64,000 nucleotides of DNA from Cordylochernes scorpioides. Lineage: Eukaryota; Arthropoda; Arachnida; Pseudoscorpiones; Chernetidae. Below are positions 33,446 to 44,850 of this stretch, piece after piece. The stretch is taken from the NCBI GenBank assembly GCA_030710605.1, contig CP092886.1, positions 160,316,000-160,379,999 on the forward strand. Reading direction: 5' to 3'. Position 1 is the stretch's first letter. Every line of letters begins with the position of its first letter. A model generated the notes under the pieces. That model searched no databases. It was not told where the DNA came from and was given only the letters and a program-made list of their open reading frames with translations. The position numbers were made by a program, and so were the translations under genes.

Positions 33446-33614
33446 CTACAATAAATTTTAAATTGAATATGTTTACTGTGCAATAAATTGAGAAAGAGTG
33501 AGAAATTCTTCGAAAAATTTTGAGAAAAAAGATATTTTTCCTTTCACAGATCGAGGTATGCATTTAAAAAAAATAAATATATTCAATGTGGATCGCCTTT
33601 TAATTCAAACTTTT

Positions 33615-33740
33615 ATAAAAAGGTAAAAGGCATCTCTTGATCCTGCAACTAAAGGTTACTGATGGCTTACGCCATCTGTCGGAATAAATATTAACTAATT
33701 GTTGATTTTTAATTATTCCAGAATAAGCCAAATACCCTTT
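33615..33740 (+). repeat. Fragment of the GGCATCTCCTTATCGTGC fold-back family
   Basis: AAAAGGCATCTCTTGATCCT, GATGGCTTACGCCATCTGTC and TTTTTAATTATTCCAGAATA match the copies at 21881 and 24398. Confidence 0.75.
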
Positions 33741-34190
33741 ATAAGGTATATATATATAATGTAAAGGTTAATGAAGTTCTAAACTTGAATTGATCAAAAT
33801 CCAACCTACAATTATAATATATTCCCTATAAAAGTTTTAGTGTCGAAAAGACTTGCAGAAGTCGGTCCCGTTGAACTTCTCCCTAATCGGCTCTGTGCTG
33901 ACAGATAAGTAACTTCTATATTTGCGTCTGCATGTAAGATCGCGTTCTTATTTTGTAAAACATTTTCAGAGACAGAGACAATTTTGTGAACACTTCAAAA
34001 ATAATTTATTAATCAACCATGCGCGCGATATTGATTATTTGCACCTATTACAGAGGAAACAAACAAAACACACACAATAAATTTTAAAACTTAGAATTAA
34101 ATATCTAAAAATTTACATGTATTAATCGACAGAGTTCAGAAAATTTATATAGACAAAGTGGCTGATATAAGAGAGTTAAATCATTAACTT
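33741..34190. other. No gene recognised
   Basis: AT-rich, with nothing distinctive. Confidence 0.4.
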
Positions 34191-34191
34191 A

Positions 34192-34310
34192 ATTATCTCG
34201 CGTGTCTTCAATAACGGCATTATGTATCAAATATCTTTCAGAGTTATTGTCTGAATCCCGATATACATGATAAAAGGTACAACTTCCTTAAGTTATGTTT
34301 AAGAGTGTAA
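34192..34310 (+). mobile_element. Tc1-like MITE, copy 10 (3' half)
   Basis: ATTATCTCGCGTGTCTTCAA through ATCCCGATATACATGATAAA to TTTAAGAGTGTAA. The 5' half is absent. Confidence 0.8.
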
Positions 34311-34400
34311 ATATGTATACATAGTATTTTATATAAACCTCTAGCCTGAGCTATAATCATTTCATGGCAGCGGAAATATCTAATTACTATTTTATTATTT

Positions 34401-35330
34401 CCTTATATCAGTGTCGGGCAACCTTTTTCGAGTTGCGGCGCACTAAGCTTAATTTCTTTTTTTTTCGCGGCGCACCTGTGGTTCTCACTATAAATTTCCT
34501 CGTAGGTAATTAAAATACAACAATAAATACTAGTAAAAATTTAAACATATATATCACATTTTATTAATTTTCAATATTAAATTAACATAATCAATGCGAG
34601 CATTGCGATTGTTTTTGAGAGCATATCAAATCAATACGGGGATCTACTTGTGAAAGACAAACGCGCATCTCCTCATCTATCATTTGAAGTCTTTCGCGCT
34701 TCTTAGACTTCATTTCTGTGAGTGTTAAAAAACCTTGCTCACACAGGTAGGAACTTCCAAATGGCAACAATGATTCGATGGCCGCATTACTAAGTTTAGG
34801 AAATTTGGAGTTTAAGCACAACCAAAACTCAGATAGCTCCTTTTCAGTGAATAGTCTTTTGAAAACTAAATCGTTTTTTAAATCAATTAAGTTTTCTTGA
34901 ATTTCTTCTTCCAGATGTTGAATTTCACAGTGCATAAATGGGTTAACTACCCATTCCATCTTTTCAACGTCCAAGTAAGGAAAATATTTATCAAAAGAAG
35001 CGGATAGTAATGTCAAAGTTTCTTCGACTTCTTTTTTGATAATAGATTTTGATGGATTCTCTTGAACCATCGGAAAAGATGCAAAGTTTTCTTTAGCAAT
35101 GTTTTTTATATAAAATGTAATTTGCTTTTTTTTAATTTCATTTTTTATATGAAAATTTTTGAAAAAATTATTAAAATTGAATAAAAATTATAAAAAATAT
35201 TTTTTGAAACATTATTTTTAAATTTAACCAAAAGTTCTAAATACCTACAAAAATGTTCGCGGCACACCTAGAATTCTTCGCGGCACACCAGTGTGCCACG
35301 GCACACCGGTTGCCCGACACTGCCTTATAT
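34401..35330 (-). mobile_element. hAT transposon, internally deleted, with 8-bp target duplication
   Basis: The element proper is 34409-35322. Perfect 15-bp terminal inverted repeats CAGTGTCGGGCAACC / GGTTGCCCGACACTG are flanked on both sides by the identical 8-mer CCTTATAT, the target-site length expected for hAT. Sub-terminal GGCGCAC/GGCACACC motifs repeat at both ends. It contains the C-terminal part of a transposase on the minus strand. Confidence 0.93.
34591..35115 (-). pseudogene. hAT transposase, C-terminal remnant
   Basis: A 159-codon frame runs from ATG 35070 to the stop at 34591, and the frame is open further upstream to about 35115 (KENFASFP). Features of the ZBED5/SCAND3-like hAT group are visible: FPYLDVEKMEWVVNPF, ELSEFWLCLNSKFPKLSNAA, LLPFGSSYLCEQGFL, EMKSKKRERLQ and CLSQVDPRIDLIC. 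This is the dimerisation (hATC) end of the protein. The zinc-finger N-terminus and the catalytic DDE core are missing, so the element cannot move on its own but its ends could be mobilised in trans. Confidence 0.85.
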
Positions 35331-35735
35331 ATTTAACAAATTATAGAGGGAGATCAATCTTTCTATTTATGGAAATTAAATGAAATATTATAAAGGAATG
35401 ACAATGTTGTTGTTGCTTATTCCTCAAATCGTTTAAACGATCTCCATTAGGTTCCATTGTCTCAGCTTTTCTATTATAGTCCTGGGGTTTTCCCAGTGGT
35501 CTTTTTTTTGGAGGATTTGATACAATGTTATAGATGTTCAGGACTGGCAGGCTGGGAATCGCATTTGGGGCATTTCGGGATGTTTTGATGTTTCCATTAA
35601 ATTTGAGCATTCTAAGATGAATGGCAATACATCCAGATGGCACAAGAACCTATAGGACATGCAACAACCGTCCTGGTGTGGAGCTAACTCCTACCCACAT
35701 ATTAACATGGACCCAGAGCATTAGGTTTATACACC
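35331..35735 (+). mobile_element. LINE C-terminal fragment (decayed)
   Basis: Around 35610-35700 the + frame reads AIHPDGTRTYRTCNN then PGVELTPTHIL, like the zinc-knuckle tail (CxxC...ELxPxHIL) that follows the RNase H domain in arthropod LINEs. It is degraded by stops. The rest of the interval shows no recognisable frame. Confidence 0.5.
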
Positions 35736-35799
35736 CAAGATAGTGGACATTGCGATTGCTGTGATAGAGATGCACGAGGACATCTAAGGCTCTTCATTG

Positions 35800-36030
35800 G
35801 ACACAACAGCAACAACATCCTAGGAGCAATATGGCCACCCAGACCTCTCGGTTCATAAGCTGATGAGGAACAACAACAGCAACAACATCCTAGGAGCAAT
35901 ATGGCCACCCAGACCTCTCGGTTCATAAGCCGGTCAGGAACAACAGCAGCAACATTCTAGGAGCAATATGGCCACCCAGACCTCTCGGTCCATAAGCCGG
36001 TCAGGAACAACAACAGCAACAACAGATGGA
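35800..36030 (+). repeat. About 63-70-bp tandem repeat, 3 units plus a partial
   Basis: Units read AACAACATCCTAGGAGCAAT, ATGGCCACCCAGACCTCTCG, GTTCATAAGCCGGTCAGG, with an expandable CAACAACAG tract that accounts for unit length differences. Confidence 0.88.
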
Positions 36031-36239
36031 TGATGGAAAAATTTGGCTTGTCAAAGACAAAGCCGGGAACGATATAGGCTAACAAGCCCTTGCGTCCCCT
36101 GTACTCTGCTTCTAGATTTACAAAATTTGTTTATTGTTATTAAAATCAGCGGGAAAAGAAAACCCCCAGATCAAGCTCCGCAAAGAAACACCGAAGTGCA
36201 TATAAGGTTTGCCCCAGAGACGGTTTGTTTATTATTTTC

Positions 36240-37020
36240 AAATATGATACAATGAATTATATATTTAATATTTACACACAAAAGAAGCTATATATAGTTT
36301 TAAAGAAAAGAAAAAAAGAGAGCAGAAAAGAAAAGGAAAAGAGAAAAAAACAAAAAGAACAAAGAAAAGAAAGACAAAATAAATGAATATATATAAAAGA
36401 TGATATATATAAATGAATATATATAAAAAAAAAAAAAATAATAATAATAATAATAATAATAATTTAAAAAAAAAGCAACAACAAATGAAATATGGGCTGG
36501 GTGCAGACTAAGACCTCATCAGATTAACCGCCAGGAATTAGATAAGAACTACGTATTAGCTACTTCCCGCTGGTTAGATAGCGCGAGTTTCTCTTCGTAC
36601 CGTACTACGTTACTTGTAGTTTCTTTCTTGATTCTCTTTGGAATTTAACTATATATTACATCTTAGCGCGTAAAATTATAAATATTTTATATTATTAAGA
36701 TAAATTCAAAATATAAATATTTGTTAGCACATTGACAACATAAAAGGTTTGTTGTGTGTGTGTGTTTAGTATTTAATAAAAGATAAGATAAAACAGAAAA
36801 AATCTAGCGGAGCTACGCTTTAAATTTGCTAATTAATATATTTATAGTTTAAATTTATCTTAATTATACATATTATATAACGGAGTGAATTAGATTGTTA
36901 TTCTGAGACTTAATGTCTTATTCATATTTAATATTTATATTCTGTGATTACAACAAATTCTGCAAAAAGTATGTATAGATAAATGAATAATTTTCAACTT
37001 TTACTCTAATTTATAAATCA
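36240..37020. other. Low-complexity purine-rich and AT-rich DNA
   Basis: An A/G-rich tract (36300-36385), ATATATAAA repeats, (AAT)n (about 36438-36462) and otherwise AT-rich sequence. No gene. Confidence 0.6.
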
Positions 37021-37024
37021 AACA

Positions 37025-37243
37025 TACATTCATGGACAAAACTTATGGAAGTTGTACCATATAGCATGTATATCGGTATTCAGACAATAACTCTGAAAGG
37101 TATTTGATACACAGTGACCTTTATTGAAGCCGCGAAATAACCAAGTGTAAGCAAAATTTCCCCCAGTCTCCTTTAAAAAAAAAAAATAGACGACCATTGA
37201 CATCAAAGACTTTCCACTTTCTTAAGTTTTGTCCATCAGTGTA
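37025..37243 (-). mobile_element. Tc1-like MITE, copy 11
   Basis: TACATTCATGGACAAAACTT to AGTTTTGTCCATCAGTGTAT, reverse orientation, with core ATAGCATGTATATCGGTATT. Confidence 0.88.
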
Positions 37244-37755
37244 TTTGAGCCAGTAAAAACTTCACATCGCCCAAACCAAACACACAGCAGATAAGTGAAT
37301 CATTATAATATTTCCAACGCTAAATTCGGTAAGACATCAAAACCCTCAGAGCGGGTGTGGAATTGATGTGCGCCTGTAATGCCATCAAAAATGAGAAAAT
37401 TAGTTCTCATTATTAGGAATGTATTTCTTTCAGAGTTATTAAATATTTTTATTGTGGGAAAAGAGTATCGTGTTGAACATTTGAAATCTGTTTTGTCTTT
37501 TTTACGAACTGATCCAGTTTAAGAATCGTTCGATAAGTATTTATTGTCAAAATGTTTATTGTACTTTGCGTTTACAAAAATGCAGCAGGTTTCAGGAATT
37601 GAGTTTCTTTTACTCACAAAATCCCGTGACGCAAGTATAATTGATCTGATCTTACAATTCGATAAGCCTTATAGAAAACTGTAATACATCAATACTGAAT
37701 TATATCTCTGGTTATGTTTCAATAGCATTCGAAACATATTTCAATTTTATGTGCC
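37244..37755. other. No gene recognised
   Basis: AT-rich. The fragment TTTCAGGAATTGAGTTTCTT (about 37589) belongs to the CTGTAGAAGGG family. Confidence 0.4.
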
Positions 37756-37759
37756 CAAA

Positions 37760-37920
37760 GAAATACCAAGGCCTTTAAATTTGCATCAGAACAATGTCAC
37801 TATGCATCGCTCTAGTAAAAACGTTACTAGTGATGATAACGAATCTGTTTTTTACTGAGGTGATGCATAGTGCCATCGTTCTTATGCACATTTAAAGGGA
37901 GAGGTACCTCTCTTTTGGTA
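37760..37920. repeat. Fold-back element, ACTAGTGATG family
   Basis: CAGAACAATGTCACTATGCA on the left mirrors TGATGCATAGTGCCATCGTTC on the right; AAATACCAAGGCC / GGTACCTCTCTTTTGGTA form the outer ends. Confidence 0.75.
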
Positions 37921-38119
37921 GATAAATATAATTCTCCCGTAACTTTAATTGTATTTAAATTTTATTATGAAAAAATTCGAAAATAAACGCGGAAATATAG
38001 CGAAAAAATGTAAATTGGAGAAAATTCGCCGATGAAATTTTAATCCAGGATGTATTTATATATACCATAAGTGAAAGGAATCTTATATAGAATACCTTTC
38101 TGTTTTAACTATCAAATCC

Positions 38120-38345
38120 TGCTACTTGGGAAAGTTGAATCATTCCGAAGGACTTCCTGTGAATGAAGAAGGTGAATCACCCCGGTGTGTGGAGTTGCAC
38201 CGACCCTGGAAACGCCGGATAGGCCCTAGCGGTGATTCACGCCGTCTGCGCAGCCTCAGACTGCAGCCGGAGCGCGACCAGGTGAGTGGCGCTCCTACGC
38301 ACGTCTTCTGACAGCTCCCGGTCTCTCCTAGCTCAGCTCTTGGCG
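38120..38345 (+). promoter_or_regulatory. GC-rich CpG patch with strong 5' splice donor (candidate upstream exon)
   Basis: This is a GC-rich island in AT-rich DNA that ends in GGAGCGCGACCAG|GTGAGTGG (donor GT at 38282). Frames through it on either strand are unrecognised. It lies about 11.5 kb upstream of the reductase-like gene, whose ATG (49803) sits two bases after a potential acceptor (GGTGCAG). The patch could therefore be that gene's promoter-proximal non-coding first exon. This link is inference only. Confidence 0.35.
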
Positions 38346-38479
38346 GTGTCAATACTCCGGGTAGGTTTTGTTATCGAGTCTTCAGGTTAGTCCTTCGGTA
38401 ACGTACCTAGAGGATTCTCCGAGACGAACCTATACATACTTCTTAAATCTATATAGAACGTTTTTAAACGAGATAGTTC

Positions 38480-39125
38480 ACCAGATATGTTTGTCTTGAA
38501 GATAAAGGTGGTCTGGCCGGCATTTTTAGTTCTTTAAAATAGAAGGCACTCCGGCCAGAAATTTGTTTTTATTTTCTCAACGTTTCGACAAAAATATTTT
38601 CTCCTCGTCAGGAGAAATAAAATTTGAAGCATTTGGAAAGGGGTTAAAAATTATTGATTTGTTTGATATGTATTGTATGTATTGTCTCTCGCATCCTTTT
38701 TTCATAAAGAACATTTCCCTCTTAAATATTTAGATTTGACATGAATTAATTGTTCTAGCTGGTGAAATGATGGTTTATATTTATTGAAAAATGTTCCCTA
38801 TATACATTTCTATTAGAATTTCATATTATGTAATGTATTCTGGAAGGCGCTATTCTCCGTAGCCATGGTAGCCTTGGCAAACAGGAAAGTCCATTTCAAT
38901 ATATCACGTGCTTCAGCTGGACTTCCCCGAATTTGACACTAATGTAATATCCTTTTATAATATATATTATTTGGTAAACTTTTCTTGAAGATAGCGGGTC
39001 GCCTGGCCAGCATTCATTATTCTTAAATAAGAGACACTTCGGCTAGTAAAAGTTTTTATTTGTGTTGGTGAAAATAAAAAGCCTTACTGGCCAAAGTGTC
39101 ACTTATGGTAAATGTTGTTGTTTTC
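38480..39125. repeat. Two diverged copies of a GGCCAG-box dispersed repeat
   Basis: GGTGGTCTGGCCGGCATTTTT ... CACTCCGGCCAG (38508-38555) and GGGTCGCCTGGCCAGCATTC ... CACTTCGGCTAG (38995-39050) are alike. After the second, CCTTACTGGCCAAAGTGTC gives an inverted partner. Confidence 0.55.
38565..38622 (-). ncRNA. Hammerhead ribozyme candidate with complete core
   Basis: On the minus strand: TTTCTC (38617-38612), CTGACGA (38611-38605), a hairpin (38604-38587), GAA (38586-38584), ACGT (38583-38580), T (38579), GAGAAA (38578-38573). TTTCTC pairs with GAGAAA over six bases, with three more pairs after a 2x2 internal loop. CTGANGA and GAA are all the core bases required. ACGT is self-complementary, so stem III would form between two copies, as in double hammerheads. 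The cleavage triplet would be GUU. Weak point: stem II is mostly G-U and A-U with one mismatch. Confidence 0.5.
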
Positions 39126-41160
39126 GTTTTGGCTCAGTGGAGACAAGAACGCTGAAATGCCGAGGGATCAATACAATTTAAATATTTCTGCGGAAATTAC
39201 AATACGTGCCCCAGATGGATTTCCCGAATTTTACATTTTTCATTGCAATATCCTATAAGGATTTTTGTTTGCTGATTATAATTCGTCGTTTGTCTAATAA
39301 ATAGAGATAAGAACATGGATGAGCTTGAAACCAATACAATCACAATATATGGCGTGGCTCAACTGAACTTTCCCCAATCTCTTGATACTTTCAATGTAAT
39401 ATTCCTTTAAAATGTATTATTTAGTAGTTTTTATAATTTTAATTATTTTCTGACATGTGGACATTTTTAAGAACATAGGTATTGTAGCGCGGTGTGTAGG
39501 ATAGAGCAGTTCCTTCACTATAAATCCCACTAACATCACCGCTCTTCTATACGTCAAGCCTGGGCTGTTGACATCGCCGCAAGTCACACGCAGATCAACC
39601 CCGACATCTCGAACATTGAGTCAAGAATGGGAGAAATCTCTGGGAAAGATGAATCAGTTTCTAACACACAAACTTACATTGAACAATATCTTAGAAGGAA
39701 GAAAGCAGCGGTACAACAAGTGCGGAGATGTTCTATCAAACAGCGATATTTTATTGTTGAACTCCTGTGCCGCGGCCCTCAATAAATCGCTGTTGATATC
39801 GTGAAATATTAAATGATTTTAATGACATCCTGCCTTCTACTTGGCCAACTCGAATTGGATAGATTTGAGTATGAGTGGATTCACGCAGAATCTCTAGTTG
39901 ATGCTTATATTTCCATCGAGAACAACAATCCATATTTGGGTGCTCTACATTCCACGTTTCCTCACTTCAAATGAATTAAAACCACCTTGAGAGATCTTTT
40001 TAGATATGAAGTTTCTTAATATAAGTGTGAGATCTATAACTAAAGTTTTTCTCTGACCAAATATTTATATGCTCCATTTTATATTGAACATAATTTATAA
40101 ATTAATAGACAGGATACTATTTCCACATCAAAATATAAAAGAGAAAGAAAGGACAAAGCCAACGCCCATCTATTGGCCAAGCGACCTCGAAATTGATCCC
40201 AACCAATCCAACACATTAGCCAATATCTCACCTTTCAACATTTCGTACAAAACGCCCGTCGTTTATCACTTCCCGAACTTGATCAATAATATCTTCTGGT
40301 TTGTTTCACAAAGGAAGTAAACGTTTCAACAACAACTGGATCTCGATACCAAGGTCACTCCAGTCTGCCCTAACTAATACAATACACATTGGCATTTTAA
40401 TTAAAATCTTGGTATTTTTCTCTAGCCACTTATATAGCCCTATATATATATATATATATATAGAAAGTTCAGTTCAATATAAATTATATTCAAATAGTAT
40501 TTGTTTCATCCACAACTCTATAACTTTCCAAGCATTTTTAGCGCCTAGATTGTTAGTAGTGAAACGCTGGAATATTTGGGTTATGTGGAAGAGCAGAAAG
40601 GGAATAAAAACGTCAAGTAATGCGCCGATTAGTCGTTGGTTTAAGGACATCAGAAACTGAGCCAATTAACTTCAAGTGCCAAAGGACAGTTAACTTTTTT
40701 TTTCAAGGCATTTAAAGAAACCTCTGAAAAGATGTCTTAATTCTGTAACCTTCGCTGTGAAAAGGTGAATATAGGCTTCTTACAATGTTAAATAAAACAT
40801 GGAAAGAAGGAATAAGTTCTCATGAGCTTGATATTTAGGAAATTTTCGATTATGGTAGAGATGACGTACGTTTTAGTTGTCTACACGGTTGGGTTTAGTG
40901 AACTTATTATAAATTAATAAATTAAATAGAAGATATTGTGGTAAATTAGATCAAACCTTTTTGAAAAATGCTAAAATTTGTGATATATAGCTTTATCACA
41001 GTTGGTTGATAATTTGGCAAAATAATAAATTGAAAATTATTCTGCATACTTAAAGGTTTATTATAGAGATTGTTGGGTAAACTGTGGTTAATAGTGTAAA
41101 CGCCTGGTGAGAACAAAATGATAGATCTCAGGAAGAAAGTAAAGGATTACTCTGTGCGTA
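39126..41160. other. No gene recognised
   Basis: AT-rich, with an (AT)11 tract near 40440-40462. Frames of up to 119 codons (40301-40660) have no recognisable similarity. A small GC-richer patch near 39480-39620 is unassigned. Confidence 0.4.
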
Positions 41161-41224
41161 GAAATCAATCTCATGGAAGTGTAAATAGAGCACTCGGTCA
41201 ATGGGCCAATCAGCAGTTATACAC

Positions 41225-43045
41225 AACTTCCAAGTGTGGCCCATGAAACTGTAGGAAGAGCAATAGTGAAACAAAGATTGACCATTCACAGTTACAAGTG
41301 TCGGCCAGGAAACTGTAGAAAGTGACAGAGATAGAATTCACCATGACCATTCACAGTTGCAAGTCTCGGCCAGGAAACTGTAGAAAGTGACAGAGATAGA
41401 ATTCACATTCACAGTTACAAGTGTCGGCCAGGAAACTGTAGAAAGTGACAGAGATAGAATTCACCATGACCATTCACAGTTACAAGTGTCGGCCAGGAAA
41501 CTGTAGAAAGGGACAGAGATAGAATTCACCATGACCATTCACAGTTGCAAGTCTCGGCCAGGAAACTGTAGAAAGTGACAGAGATAGAATTCACATTCAC
41601 AGTTACAAGTGTCGGCCAGGAAACTGTAGATAGTGACAGAGATAGAATTAACATGACCATTCACAGTTACAAGTGACGGCCAGGAAACTGTAGAAAGTGA
41701 CAGAGATAGAATTCACCATGACCATTCACAGTTACAAGTGTCGGCCAGGAAACTGTAGATAGTGACAGAGATAGAATTCACATTCACAGTTACAAGTGTC
41801 GGCCAGGAAACTGTAGATAGTGACAGAGATAGAATTAACATGACCATTCACAGTTACAAGTGACGGCCAGGAAACTGTAGAAAGTGACAGAGATAGAATT
41901 CACCATGACCATTCACAGTTACAAGTGTCGGCCAGGAAACTGTAGATAGTGACAGAGATAGAATTCACCATGACCATTCACAGTTACAAGTGTCGGCCAG
42001 GAAACTGTAGAAAGGGACAGAGATAGAATTCACCATGACCATTCACAGTTACAAGTGTCGGCCAGGAAACTGTAGAAAGTGACAGAGATAGAATTCACCA
42101 TGACCATTCACAGTTACAAGTGTCGGCCAGGAAACTGTAGAAAGGGACAGAGATAGAATTCACCATGACCATTCACAGTTGCAAGTCTCGGCCAGGAAAC
42201 TGTAGAAAGTGACAGAGATAGAATTCACATTCACAGTTACAAGTGTCGGCCAGGAAACTGTAGATAGTGACAGAGATAGAATTAACATGACCATTCACAG
42301 TTACAAGTGACGGCCAGGAAACTGTAGAAAGTGACAGAGATAGAATTCACCATGACCATTAACAGTTACAAGTGTCGGCCAGGAAACTGTAGATAGTGAC
42401 AGAGATAGAATTCACCATGACCATTCACAGTTGCAAGTGTCGGCCAGGAAACTGTAGAAAGTGACAGAGATAGAATTCACATTCACAGTTACAAGTGTCG
42501 GCCAGGAAACTGTAGATAGTGACAGAGATAGAATTAACATGACCATTCACAGTTACAAGTGACGGCCAGGAAACTGTAGAAAGTGACAGAGATAGAATTC
42601 ACCATGACCATTCACAGTTACAAGTGTCGGCCAGGAAACTGTAGATAGTGACAGAGATAGAATTCACCATGACCATTCACAGTTGCAAGTGTCGGCCAGG
42701 AAACTGTAGATAGTGACAGAGATAGAATTCACCATGACCATTCACAGTTGCAAGTGTCGGCCAGGAAACTGTAGATAGTGACAGAGATAGAATTCACCAT
42801 GACCATTCACAGTTGCAAGTGTCGGCCAGGAAACTGTAGAAAGTGATAGATATTGAATACACTTTGACCAATCACAGATTCCAAATGTCGGCCAGGAAAC
42901 TCTAGGAAGTGACAGATATTGGATATCCCGTGACCATTCACAGTTACAAGTGTCGGCCAGGAAACTGTAGGAAGTGACAGATAGGATCCATCATGACCAA
43001 TCGCGTATTCACAGATTCCAAGTGTTGGCCGGGAAACTGTAGGAA
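41225..43045 (+). repeat. 65-bp satellite with 58/64/65-bp variants and a 187-bp higher-order unit
   Basis: The unit reads CATTCACAGTTACAAGTGTC, GGCCAGGAAACTGTAGAAAG, TGACAGAGATAGAATTCACC, ATGAC. A 58-base form lacks the CATGACC segment and a 64-base form has GAATTAACATGACC. The order 58-64-65 recurs as a 187-base block (starts about 41594, 41780, 42229, 42480). Both array edges (41165-41290 and 42835-43045) are diverged single units while the centre is nearly uniform. Confidence 0.95.
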
Positions 43046-43853
43046 GAGCAAAAAGGAGGAGATTAGATCCCCCGTGACCGGCCATTCGGCTCCCCAGATC
43101 ACTAATTGGATCTGTGCAATATTGGCCGCTATCTCTAAATTTGAATCTATAGAGGTCGTAATTGCGCCATTCATTTCTTACTCTCGTGTTTAAACTGAAA
43201 GTTTTTCTCTGCCCCTATACAATTATTTTTTTAAATTCCGGAATTTATAAATTACACTTCAATAGATTTTGCCTTTTGCACCCTTGTATCTACTGGTTTA
43301 TTAAATAAATCATATGGCTAAAAACAACTTGATATAAGCTATTCTTTTTAAAAATATATTTATTGTGATTTTCTATTCTCATAGGAGAAAAGGCTTTTGT
43401 CCTTAAGTAATGTCAATATTCTATGAGAAACTGCATTGAACATTTTAGGATTGAAACTTAAGGAAACTTTAGAATATAAGAGGGAAAACGTGAAGAAACA
43501 ACCTGATAGAAAAGGGAACAATAAGCGACGGCAAGGGAGCGCATTAAACACGCCACCACCGCCGGCAAGTTGCTATTCTAGAACTAGTTTACAACCAGTT
43601 TAAGCAAAGATACACTCTGTCACATAAAATATAATTCCCCATAATTTCTTGTTTCCTGTACAAAACGCGGCCTTCAACCTTCTAATTACAAGGTCGGAGT
43701 ACTTTCTATACTCCTATACTAAGTACCACACCTAAATATATGATATGGATTATATAAATAGTGTTTATTACAAGTTTTATCGTTTTTAATTGTACGTACT
43801 ATTTCCAAATTGAGCGAGCATTACACCAATTCACTAAAGACTCCTGAATTACA
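43046..43853. other. No gene recognised
   Basis: AT-rich, with nothing distinctive. Confidence 0.4.
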
Positions 43854-44075
43854 TACACTCATAGACAAAACTTAAGGGAGTTGTACCTTTCAGTATGTAT
43901 TTCGGGATTTAGACAATAACTCTGAAAGATATTTGATACAATGTGATCTTTATTGAAGAAACACGAGATAACCAAATGTGAGTAATTTTATCTCTGTTTC
44001 CTTAAAAAAAAAAAAAAAAACAGACAACCGGCGACATCAAAAAAATGAAACTTCCTTAAGTTTTGTCTATGAATA
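43854..44075 (-). mobile_element. Tc1-like MITE, copy 12
   Basis: TACACTCATAGACAAAACTT to AAGTTTTGTCTATGAATAAA, reverse orientation, with a 17-18 A run where other copies have poly-A/T. Confidence 0.88.
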
Positions 44076-44427
44076 AAGTGCCACATAAAAAGGTCTATCT
44101 CAAACAAAATATGAGAAAGGAACCAATAGACACGTGCAGACAGCGAATATCGTAAACACATGACTCGGCATATGTGACCCGGTTTAACGTACGCGCGCAT
44201 CATTTTTCTACAAGTAGATTCGGAAAAGGTAGAAGTGTCATCAGTGCTATCGTTCACCCCAAACCGTGGACTGCGACCTCATGTAATCAATACAAGTCCA
44301 GTGAACTGCAGCGCGGGGATGGGTGACGCCCAATTGAAGTCACATTATACCGAACATATCGAGCGGGTTTGTGCAAATTCAAATATGTATCTATATTCAT
44401 AGTAAACGGTTTGCGGATTTCGACAAT

Positions 44428-44711
44428 TTAGAAAGAGGGAATCATATATCGCCGCAACTCTTTTTATTATTATTATAGCGATTAAGGAAGCTTTCGGGCA
44501 AGCCCTTCTTCAGCTAATTATAGTGTACAAACAAGGAGATATTATATATCGTTTTTAATATAAAATAAAAGAAAAAAAAATTATATTAAAAACGATATAT
44601 AATCTCTCCTTGTTTGTACACTATAATTAGCTGAAGAAGGGCTTGCCCGAAAGCTTCCTTAATCGCGTTAATAAAAAGAGTTGCGGCGATATATGATTCC
44701 CTCTTTCTAAA
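44428..44711. repeat. Large near-perfect palindrome, arms about 133 bp
   Basis: TTTAGAAAGAGGGAATCATA ... CGTTTTTAATATA on the left is mirrored to TATATTAAAAACG ... CCCTCTTTCTAAA on the right, with a short A-rich spacer. Each arm holds CTGAAGAAGGGCTTGCCCGA, AAGCTT. Confidence 0.95.
44619..44665 (+). ncRNA. Hammerhead-like fold, CTGAAGAA core (candidate)
   Basis: ATTAG, CTGAAGA (fits CTGANGA), A, hairpin GGGCTTGCCC, GAA, AGCT, T, then CCTTAAT. ATTA pairs with TAAT, with a small bulge before the G-C. One extra A precedes stem II compared with the canonical core. A mirrored copy lies in the left arm. Confidence 0.4.
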
Positions 44712-44850
44712 TGTATCTATATGTTATAATAGAACTTTAGGTTTTTTAATGTTCTACTTTTCGTATATAAATAACTAAGTTTCTTTATTTTCTTTTTAAA
44801 CAAAAATAAATAAATAAATGTACAAAAAAAAAAGGCGTGAAAATACTTAA

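Noticed and set aside
42807-43193. Frames with repeated LPTVSRPTL-like peptide
   Set aside because: Translation of the 65-bp satellite edge; the unit length is not a multiple of three.
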